Shown here in pieces: positions 1-10,200 of a DNA stretch of 64,000 nt. The stretch is taken from NCBI GenBank assembly GCA_003864495.1, contig ML133375.1, positions 722,832-786,831 on the forward strand. Direction: 5' to 3'. Origin of the DNA: Nemopilema nomurai (taxonomy: Eukaryota > Cnidaria > Scyphozoa > Rhizostomeae > Rhizostomatidae). The notes beneath the pieces are model-generated. The model had not been told where the DNA came from and did no database searches. It saw only the letters and a program-made list of their open reading frames with translations. Positions within the stretch are counted from its first letter, which is position 1, and every line of letters starts with the position of its first letter. The translations under genes and the position numbers were made by a program.

Positions 1-1973
1 TCTAAATTTTCAATTCTTTTTTTTTAGGAAGCCATATTTGCAAACTCAAAATGCAAGGTACTGCCTGTTTTTTTGTAAATCATGTAATATTTGTCAAATG
101 GTGTAGATTGATGAACCATATGTCTTATGAATTTGATGTTTGATACCATGAGTCATAAAACTCTACCCATACCCTGTTCACTCACAGAATATTGAGAAGC
201 ATGGAAAGAGTAGCATGAGAAGAGAGTAAATAAAGCAAATTGAATAAGCAAGACTAACCAGTGTAAAGATTCCTGCTCTGGGGCCCAGCCCATATATAAA
301 GTTTGAAAACTTTAGCATTTATGAGAGGTGCTTCAATTCAAGTTGGAAGTTATCCCTGTAGCCAAGGAAATTTTATTTCCTTTTATTATAGAGAGACTTG
401 ATTTTGTAGAGTGTATGAATAAAGAAAAGTATTAAGAATAAAAAGTAGAGATGATGCAACTTGCTAGATGATAAATGTATATGCCTTCACTTCTTGTTTG
501 CTTAGAAACATAGAACAGTTTTGGCAAAGAAATGTAATGACTTTGGTAGTTGCTATGTTAGCAAAGCCAAGAATTTCATAATCAGTGATTTCCTTTTTTT
601 GAAGTTCAATGATTCAAAGCTGAATTAAAAAAAGTTGAATGTTTTGTTTATAGTCAGGCAAGTTGATAAAATGCGGTCCAGGAGGCAATATAACATAAAG
701 CTATTTTGTTTTCCCAAACCAGTTTTAAAATTTGACAACTTGAGCCATGACCATTTAGCTGTCAACCTTTACTTCTCATTGAAGTTTTGTGGTGCAAGTT
801 ATCTTAGTGAAGATTCCAAATATCACTGGTTTTTAAAGTAAGAAAATCTTACTTTGTTGTACATATGCTCAAGACTGCTCATTTACATTAATCTAGTTCA
901 GCTGCTTGTTGATAATGCTTTATGTTCAACCAAGGTTTTAACCTGTCTGTTCTTCTATTTAAAAGTCTGTGTGTGAATGAACATGAATATCATTAATGGG
1001 GTTACCATTCTCTTCCTCAAGTAATTAATTAATGTTATTTTGGCAATTTAAATTGGTTTTTTCGCCTCAGACAAGTTAAGCTTTATTGATTTATTTTTGG
1101 TACAGCATAATTCATATGGAAAACTGAATTTCTGGGTTTTACACCGTCAAGTTATTTTAACTTTATTCTAACAATATATAGAAAATGTTTGTAGAAGATA
1201 GGAGTCTCTGGGACAAACTGTAATAAACTTATCTTATTGCAAGCTACCATGGAACCTCTTTTGGCAAATTATTATTTGGTAGTTTTTTGGAAAAATATCT
1301 TGGAGCCTCTTGGAGCAAACTTGTGGCTTGTCATTATCAATGTTCAGTGGATTGCTTGTATCAAGCAAGTACCAACATTGTCCCTGTCTCAGTGGCCTTT
1401 GAAACATTTGCCTCAATAATGCCTCAATTGGTATTTGCAAGAACTTAATAAACTTCAAAGGCCACTGACACATTGGTGTAAGAGTACTTACAAAAATCAA
1501 ACCAATTCAAAAAAGAGAATTAAATTGGCACCAGATATATAAACAAATTTTGACTGAAGATGCACCACTCAAAAATTTCTGCTTGGCCTGCTGTTGGCCA
1601 GTTCCTTTTTAGTTGCTCATTTTGCTTGAAATTATGCCTCCATGCATTAATCTTGAGAGATGTTTTGTCTAAGCACGATGGTTTTGCCCTGTTTGGTAAG
1701 CAAGGTTGCAGTTTATGCTTGTCAAATGGAACATATGGACAGGAAGAAAACACAAAAAGCAAGTTTCCTCAACTAAACTTTAAAGACATATTTCAAAACG
1801 ATCAAAATTTTAAGAAACAAATAGAGGCTATGGATCGAAATAATAAGTTGTAAATCCTGAACCCGCTGAAATGTGTCTCTTGAACTCCACTGAAATCTTC
1901 AGTAATGCTTATTAGCGACAAATCACTTAAAAATTTAGTTCACTGAACAAGGTTTGCGGTACAACCCCATTAT
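1..1973. other. AT-rich stretch with no recognised gene
   Basis: I see no exon with convincing family similarity here. Short open frames exist but have no recognisable domain or good splice borders. The only structure noticed is a hairpin-like inverted repeat at about 1389-1468, listed separately. It may be intergenic DNA or downstream sequence of the minus-strand MADF-BESS gene that ends at 1974. Confidence 0.5.
1362..1490. repeat. imperfect inverted repeat (hairpin, MITE-like)
   Basis: TCAGTGGCCTTTGAA at 1389-1403 is matched exactly by its reverse complement at 1454-1468, with a 50-bp loop. Weaker complementarity extends outward for roughly another 15 bp on each side. No target-site duplication was identified. 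Confidence 0.4.
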
Positions 1974-4338
1974 TCATGACCCTTTGTTCCCTTGCGAGTT
2001 GAGCATTAAAGAGTAGAATATGCCACTTATTTTGTATCTTGCTTCCACCGCCTGGTCACGTGACAGTTGTCGTAGTTGATCTGCAACGAAATCACCAAAT
2101 ATCTGCGCAGAGTCTCGCAAGACGGTTATGTTGCTGTGGATGTCAGGCCCAATCATTGCTTGTCTGTCGTCGTCTACCTCTCTTATTAATCCAATCGGCT
2201 CTCTCGGCTCGTATTGCACGTGCTTAGAATCGTCTTCGTGCAAATATTGTCTTTTGGACCCGGCTGTAAACCTTGAAATGGTTGGCGACTTTTGAACCTT
2301 GGCTTGTTGTAGGATGCACGGTGAGAATTTCCTTCGTGCTGGCACCATTGTATTTGGCACAGATGAAGTTGGAAAGTCGATCTCAGAATCAACCTCACTC
2401 ACACAGTCGCCCCCCTCCAGTATTTCAACATGGCTGACCGATTCGTGGTCCTCCACCATTCCAGCCATGGAATTCTTATTAGGCCGCATGCTGACCACCC
2501 TCGTCCTCGGTTTTATGTGCTCGTCCAGCCAGTGCATGAACGTCATATTGTTCAGTCTTGCCTGGACCCGGACAATTGCCACGTGTGATTTCCCGGAACT
2601 CTCCCGCCTGTGGATGGCCATCTTTGCTCGCTGGTAGCGGTCGCGCAGAAGCCGGAATTGTTTTTCTGCCTCCTGACCTGGGTAGATGCAGACATTATTA
2701 TATTGATGTTGTCTTGCGGTAACCCAATAATAATATCGACATTTTAGAATAAACACAGTAATCAACCTGTGCAATGCAAACATATGCGTAAAAAAAGTCG
2801 CATGTGATAACAGAATAATATTTTATACAGTCAGCTCTAGATTTTCTCATTGATCGATAAATTCAATTTTCATAGAAGAGAGTTACTTCAATCGCCCTTG
2901 GAAAGAAATGAGGCGGCGTTGTCCTGAAGTGTACTAGGTTCTAAACATGACCCATCTTTATTGTTTGTTGTGGGCCTCCTTAATTGCCCAATGTGGCCAC
3001 GAATTGGAAACACTCTATTCAAACATTTCCCCAGGCACAAATTAGGTGGGGAAGAACGAAGGGAAATGAACAGCATCAGATAGACAAGATATCATTCGAA
3101 TTACGTATCAGCAACAGTTGCAATGGACGCTTCTGAGTTTCGCCTATTTAACTTGTCCCCACTTAAAGACGAAGGAACCGGGACTTAGGACCCTCGCTTT
3201 TCAGCATTGGGATGACCTGCCCATTTACAGCTTCCCACACGTACCCCCACCCCTTCAAAAGATGCTTCCCTTGATCTCGTTTGACAGAAGACCATACGCC
3301 TCGCCTAGACAATGCAGCGACGATATATTATTGCCCCTCTTGCAAAGCAAATAAAACGTCGATAACCGTTGCTTGTTGGAGCAGGAAAGGGCTGCACAAT
3401 GGCTAGAAAGATTGGGGATAGCGGGTTATTGCCCCACACTCCATGGATACGATTGTGGAAAGAATTTCGCAGAATTTGTTTTGGGGTATCAAAAGAGGAT
3501 TCGAAAACTCGTTGTGCGAATAGTTGGAGTCACTGTGTGAGTAACACTTTCTGCCGGGGGTGTCTCAAACATCGATGCAGTTCCCTCCCTGCTTGGAGTT
3601 CTCTGGATCTGCTGATTTGAGTGAGACGACAACTGCGCTACTGGGAGTCTCTGCTATAGGTAAAGGGCGTTAACTTGCTCGGACGCTAAATCGAATTTCT
3701 GAATTTCGTCTGAAAAGCAAATCAATGTCTTTCATGCGAAAGTTTCATTCTTATATTTTACCAAATTATGTTAAGATAACTAGGTTCAGAATCCTGAGGT
3801 ACGCTTAGGGGCCATGAAGAACTCTGGACCTTGAGCGGCAATTTGCCGAGACATGTATGTTTACTCGCCACGCCAGCGACAAAACCAACAATGGCTATCT
3901 CTCACGACTGCGTGGTGCGCAGGCTGTCAGCCGTATTTCGCCCGTCAGGATGCACAAAGGAGCACTTCGAGTTTGCGGTTTGTACAGTTTGCCAAATTGG
4001 ACTTGCACGGAATAACATGACAATTAATCCTCATCACTTTGCATAATTCACCTTGTCAAAAGAGGGTTTTATTTACGCTGGGTTAGATAAGTTCTATTAA
4101 GGTTTATATTGTCGGTGAAATTTCGAATACATACCGGACACCAAACCGACCTCGCGCGCTACAGCCTGCCATGCGTTGTCCTTTACGTATCTCTCGTGAA
4201 AATCTTTACAGGACTTGTCGTAGAGACTGGATGTCTGCGAACGGTGGCTGCTAGAATTTCATCGAAATTCAACCCATTTATCGAGCTGTCTGTTCCATTT
4301 TTGGCCTCGCCGCTGCATTCACCTTTGATATCGGCCAT
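1974..4338 (-). CDS. MADF-BESS domain protein (putative transcription regulator), frame broken in exon 1
   Basis: Two exons on the minus strand: 4338-4135 (start ATG at 4338) and 2677-1974 (stop at 1974-1976). The donor TCCG|gtatgt joins the acceptor cccag|GTCAGG through a split Gly codon. Exon 1 encodes the N-terminal half of a MADF (Myb/SANT-like) domain (..DEILAATVRRHP / LYDKSCKDFHERYVKDNAWQ..). Exon 2 continues it with EKQFRLLRDRYQRAK and ends in a BESS-like motif (FGDFVADQLRQLSRDQA..). Corrected length would be about 302 aa. MADF binds DNA and BESS mediates protein contacts in known families, so a nuclear regulatory role is inferred. The oddity is that the frame from the ATG reads RRHP and then shifts: one base is missing near 4217-4233 relative to the frame needed for LYDKS and for the splice phase. 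This could be an assembly error, a polymorphism or a true pseudogene lesion. The gene runs head-to-head with hnRNP K. Confidence 0.72.
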
Positions 4339-4530
4339 ATTGCGGTCGTCGTTGTTGTTTTTATCTAGTCACTGGCTTGCCTGTCCTTGGCGTTCGCACG
4401 GTTTTTCCAAGTCTTTCTCCCCGTCGCAGTGAAACTAGAAGCCTTGTTGGCAATACGTTTCGAGCTTGCTCGCGACCTCTGTGTTTAGAAACACGTCGTC
4501 AAGTTTTGCGGAGTCTTTCGTTATGATGGT
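4339..4530. promoter_or_regulatory. probable shared (bidirectional) promoter region
   Basis: This is the interval immediately upstream of the MADF-BESS start codon on the minus strand, and it faces the hnRNP K gene on the plus strand. It and the preceding 500 bp are visibly richer in GC and CpG than the surrounding DNA. The MADF start lies in a CAATATGGCCG context that loosely resembles a YY1 element. No TATA box was relied on. The transcription start of hnRNP K is not located. Confidence 0.35.
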
Positions 4531-7249
4531 AATTTGCGCACGGCTGTTGCAGAGGTGTTGCATGTCATCCCCTGCATCTTACTGGTGGTTTTAAATAGAG
4601 ATAAAGGAAATGATAAACTTTCTTGCGTATTGCGCTTGAAAAGATTCGAAGGGGATTCCCGCAAACCTTTGTTACAGATGTTAGCGGTTTCGGTGTTCTG
4701 CATTCGTGTTTGCCGCAAAGCAAACTTCGTTTCTGTTTGTCGTCAATCCAACTTGCCTGCGTGTCATTTGAGGCTGCTTTTCCACAACCTTTTTCGTGCT
4801 AATGGCATTTTGTTTCTCTATGTCAGAATTAGCTCTCGCGGCCTGTTCTCTTGGCTCCATGTCCTACGCTTTTGCGGTCAGGATGTGTTGTTATAGCCAG
4901 TCAACAGGTAGTTTAAGCAGTAGCAGACATAATACAAAGGAAAATAAAGCACTTTTACATCGTTCCGAATGTGTTCACTCATTTGTTTACAGTAAGGTCC
5001 AGTTTTTCAAATTCTTTACGCAACTCCAAAAACATCGCATGTTTTTTAAATACGCCTAGAAAACATTTTGCAGGGCAGAACCTGTCACTTGAGTTTTTTA
5101 GGATGGGGGGGGGGGGGGGGGTAATTTCCGTCTCTATACACCCTCAAGCACTACCCTCCCTTTGAACATAACAAGGGTGCAAGTGTGTTGATGACATGCC
5201 ACCCTCCTGGATCGGATAGGAGGCCCTCAAAGGGTTGATGAGTAACGCAAAGCCCTTGCAGCAAATTTTCTCAATTTTTTGTTAAATTAGCGCCTGACCT
5301 TCGTTAGGTGATTTGGCTGTTGAAAAACTTTGAAAAATCAACATCGCGACAACTACACATGAAACAAAACAGTTTCTCGGCTTTGAAAACCGCATTCATA
5401 ATAGAACTGGGAATGTATATAAACTGGCATTTTATGAAATAATGCCTTGTACAGAAACATGCTGGTATTGTGATCTTTTGAAAGTGTTCCGATGGAGAAA
5501 TTCACTTTATAATCGACAAAGCTGCAAAGACCCTCACCAAATCGAATCACGTTAAAGAGACCGTATCGTTAAGTCTCTCCACGCAAAAGTCTGATATGAT
5601 GTTTTGAAGCAATTAAGCACTATGTCGAATTATAGGAAATTGCTGTTGATTGGAAATTGCTTTCCTTCTGATCTCTTGCTGGGCAAATGAGCTAGAAATG
5701 CCTGTATAAGAATGTGATTCAAGTGTTTTAAAAGTTTTGAATTTCTCAATCATTCGACTAAAGCATAAAACACTCATTTTTGGAAAAGAACTTGTTATAA
5801 GCAATTCCGGCACATTTAATAGGCAATTTAATTTGGAAAAAGTGAAGAACTATTTAACTGACGCCGCCAATTACGGCCTGATTTTCAGTTTGTGAAATTA
5901 AATAATAAAGTTCACTTCTCTGGTGATAGCACAGTAATCCTTAAAATAATTCTTGAAATTTTTTAAAACTTTGGATGAAAGTTGGCAAACTTTACTGTTT
6001 GTATTTGCAAAGCCTTTCTCGCACGAACTCTACGGAAAGTTGCAAACTGACAGTACAAAGATTAAAGTTACCAGAATAAAGAATCGTCTCGATAGGCACC
6101 GACTGTCTTGTAAATTCTCAAAAGCATGAAAAACCGGACTCGTTGCCAAATGGTTTCCGCCATAAACCTTGAAAGCCATCATGCAAAGCTGCACGTATTG
6201 TAAGGCTGGTTTTCGACATGAGCATTTCCTTTCACAAGCTTCTCGTTGCTTGAGGGTAGTGTAGATCGTTTTGTAATTGTGCCAAAAGCGAAAGTCGATC
6301 GCAGTGTTTCAGAGAAAACCATTACGCAGCAGAAAGTTAAAAGCGCAGTATTTTATAGTGCATGAGAACCGCCCTTTTCGAAATTACTTTCTTGTTTTTG
6401 AACACTTCAGTAAATAGGTTTCATTTGAATCTTATTGTGTCTAGTTGTAATTTTGTTTTTTATAGTTTCTGTCGACGTTTCTTCTTTGATTATAATTGCG
6501 TTTCAATATAAGTGTATCATCTGTTTTTCGATTGAGGCTTACAACCAGTCCTTCAACGCTTGAATAGGTTGTTGTGTGTGGGCCCTGCCCCCAAATGCAA
6601 AGGCACACCCAATTGGGTTTCCATCATCCCACATTTTCCTGTGAAATTAATCTAGCATGTTAGCCATAAGGCACACTTGAATATTTTACGTAAACATTTT
6701 GCAAAACATCTGGCATTTGAATAAACTATTTTCCATATTTTGACGTCATCTGAGCCGGCAGAATCACTTTTGGCCATTGTTACGGCACCAATCAATACAC
6801 TGCAAAGCTTCCCTTCAATTAGACATTGATTTATTTATTCTCCTTAGGCCTAGTTATTGTTTGCAGCTATTGTTTCTAATGGGTCTTCTGGGATTTGGTA
6901 ACGGTTGGGCAGTGCATTGTGGACAATTTTTACCCGACCGGGTTTTTGATAATTAACACTTTATTCATTAAGATAAATGGCAGCCAAATTTCAGATAGTG
7001 AATGTTTGGCTATTCGCTATTTATTTCCCATCTTCCTGGGCGGCCGAGTTTTTTGTGGTAGGGAAGCGAGCTCTTTTCCAGCCCCGTTATCTTCCTAGCA
7101 CATTCCAGCTAATTTGCAGCCGAATAGAATGTACCGCTGATGCGCTTTGGTCGAATCCTTTTGGCCAGAGTGGTAGCGCATGGCCGTAAACACAGCTTCC
7201 ATTAATTAGGTACTCCCATTTTTCAACGAAAGCCGTTTCTCTTCTTTAG
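4531..7249 (+). other. probable hnRNP K 5' region / first intron(s)
   Basis: No confident coding exon was found between the presumed promoter and the first secure hnRNP K exon at 7250. The stretch contains a 17-G homopolymer at 5105-5121 and is otherwise unremarkable AT-rich sequence. The missing N-terminal coding exon of hnRNP K must end with a one-base codon overhang. One candidate at 6867-6897 is listed separately. Confidence 0.4.
6867..6897 (+). CDS. candidate first coding exon of hnRNP K
   Basis: A stretch bounded by tttgcag| and |gtaacg contains ATG at 6879 followed by six codons (MGLLGF) plus one base. It would join the exon at 7250 in the right phase to give ..GF-GTKRE... The phase and splice sites fit, but the peptide is too short for similarity to decide. 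The true first exon could lie elsewhere between 4.4 and 7.2 kb. Confidence 0.25.
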
Positions 7250-10200
7250 GTACCAAAAGGGAACTAGGAGAGGCTAGCGGCTCGGGCGAACCCCCGAAGA
7301 GATCACGTCCAGATAACAGGGGACGGGATATAACGCTCCGGTTTCTTCTGCAGAGCAAGGTAAGGCCATATTTCCATGGCTCCGTCTTCAAATGTCTGCC
7401 TTTTCGAATCATTCCGTTCTCGGTGTTTTCGAGAGTGTTTCCATGAAAACCGTCCGTTTTCAAGTGACTCGGTTTTCAAATCACTTCGTTTTCAAATCAC
7501 TCTGCTCTCAACAGCATTCCAAATGTCTCCGTTTTTATGCGTGTTAACGGAAACACAAGGCCGAAAACGGAGACACTCCGCTTCATGTCATGGAAACATA
7601 GCGTAAGATTTCTCTATGGCTTGAGAGCTTCCCACCAATGCCCCTACATAACACGGTAAAGAGCAATTCTAGAGGGATGAATCTGTTTTATTTTTAGCCC
7701 ATTCATTTAGTTTAAATGTGCATATGGCAAATACCTTGAATTGCATTTAGACTAGATCTTTCGGTCATACATTAAAATTGTGCTGTGTGTAGCCTCGATT
7801 TGGGGAGCGTTGAACTGCTATTATAGCATGATTTAGCAAGTATTGCTTTATATGTCACGTGGATCCTTTTTATCAAGACATAGTCACGTGTGTTAGCAAT
7901 AGATGAAGCTGTAGCCGAGTGATTGACGACCACCATAAAATGTTGATAAGAAAGCGACACATTAGGGAAAATACATTATTCCTGTCGGGAGTGTCTTTTT
8001 TAATTAATCAGCCTCTTTGAATGGAACCGACTTAAACGGTAGCTTTTTTGCTCCACAATCCATAATTTTGCGCAAGTCCTATTGCTGTGCGAAGCTGTTT
8101 TCTTATACCACTGTTTTGATTGTAAGAGAATGATTCTTGTGACAGGTCTTGAGAGGGCCTAAGCATTCAAACTGCTCAGCTCATACTTTACATGCCAAAT
8201 ATTGCACTTTTGTCACACGACCCCAGGCCATTGCAATTCATTTAATTGATCGACTAAACCATTCCATCTTCTCTCCACCCAGCCTAATGCTACCTAATCT
8301 TTCATTTATATATTTGGTTTATTGTAATGTATATAGAATGTTTCTTTCCATCAATTACCATGCACTGAAGTTTCAGCAAGTCTTGCGAAAAATAAAAGCC
8401 ATCGCTTTAAAAGCATATTGCGAAGAAATGAATTCATTTGTCATTTTTATACACATGGTGTTTTGTTATGCACAATTTTTACATGCAAATATTCGCTAAA
8501 CTGTACCGTACGTCTTATTTTTTAGAATGCTGGAGGCATCATTGGCAAGGTAAGGCACTTTTTTCCTTGTTAATATACATTTGCCAGTGTTAAGTGAGCC
8601 ACTTTTAATGTAGATCTGACGCAGTGCAGGTCTTACTAATGCCGAGGCGTTCTCGAGATTCTGGGTCACTACAACTGTCACTGTCATTGTTGTCTGAATT
8701 GAAGAACGACTACGAATGATTGGTAACAATCCAACCGGGGTGTGATCTCTAAAGTAAAGTGAAGCCGTTGCACAATGGACACCAAGCTGGCAAGCTCAAC
8801 TCCAGACCAAGCAAACGTGTAATCGAATAGCGTTTTCAAAAGGAACTATCTCGCCTTTCAAACTTTGTCCTCTCATGCCCTGGTCTTTTCCAGTTGCATC
8901 TCCCAAAGGTATATTCAGATTGTACCTAATCAGGCTCTGAATCTACTCAATTAGGCTCTGAATCTACCGAATCGGATTTAGATTCTACCTAATCTGATTA
9001 GATTCTACCCCATCAGAATCAGGTTATACCTCATCGGATTCAGATTATGCCTGATCAGATTCGGATTATACCCAATCAGATTCAGTTACTACCTATCCAG
9101 ATTCCATTCAAATTATACTTACTTGCTGATTTCTTTAATTTTAAAACGATTGTGGCTATTGTATGAATTTGACGGATACACATTCCTCCAGCTGTTAAAG
9201 TATTTGTTTTGAGTTATGCTGCACTTTGTATGTCTTGTTTCATAGTCATTATTGCATTGTAATTGTCAGTTTGTTTCGGCCAGTTTTGGTTGACTTTTTT
9301 GTTAATTGCAGGGTGGACAGAACATTAAGAGACTAAGAAGCGAGGTTAGCATTACTGATCAGTTTTTTCTCCTGAGAACTGAAGACATGTCCCATTTTAA
9401 GGCTTTCGGCAGCTCCAACTGTTAGGAAACCGTACCCATGACCCGGGCGAAAGTGAAATACCAGTCCGTCCTTTTTTAGAATGTTGAACTGTTATCATTT
9501 ATCAAGACCAAATTATAAACCTTTTTTGTTGCCGCCTTCATGTCTTTCCCCGTAAAAGTTAGCCCCGTTCATTTGAAGACAAGATCAGAAGAGTTCCCTG
9601 TACACCTATCCCGCTATAGGGTATGAAACCACGTTTCTTCCATGGCAACCCCAGACACCAACAAAACTATTCTCAACCTGGTGTTTATTCGCTTTTCGGC
9701 AAGCGTTCTCGTTCATTCCTGACACGATCATTGCTGTGCTTTTGTCGATATGGTCTCCACGCTGTTTGATTCCCGAGAAAGCCGTCGTAGGTACCCTATA
9801 GCGGGATATGATCTGCCTCAATGATAACATTTGTGTAGGCTTGTGTGTGCTGAATATTCTAACTGAATGTGTGTCTTTTTCCTTTGCTGCACCCGTCGTC
9901 AATCCCTGACTTACTTGAAACCCTGGTTGGAAACCCTTCCGTTCCACTGTCGATGCCGCCCTGATCTTCTCTGGCCCTCCCTTAACAACCCATTAGTACA
10001 GTGCAACAGTCAATGTTCCCGACTCCATGTCTTCAGAGCGGTAGGTCCCAGTTCCCTGGGATATTTTTCCTTTTACAACTTCGGCAGCCGATCCTTAGCT
10101 CCCAATTCTCGCATTTTAGATGACACGACGACTGTTAATACCTAGAAATCAAAGTATAGCGATTGGAGGTGAAGATCACATCTTGGCGCACACGTGTTTG

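Noticed and set aside
2678..2783. N-terminal 36 residues of the long open frame around the BESS exon
   Set aside because: They lie upstream of a good splice acceptor (cccag at 2678-2682), and the MADF N-terminal half is instead found in a phase-matched exon at 4135-4338, so this part is intron.
7141..7200. tRNA-like boxes (GGTCGAATCC and GCCAGAGTGGTAGCGCA)
   Set aside because: The B-box-like piece precedes the A-box-like piece and no cloverleaf can be drawn, so it is not a tRNA gene. A SINE fragment remains possible but unsupported.
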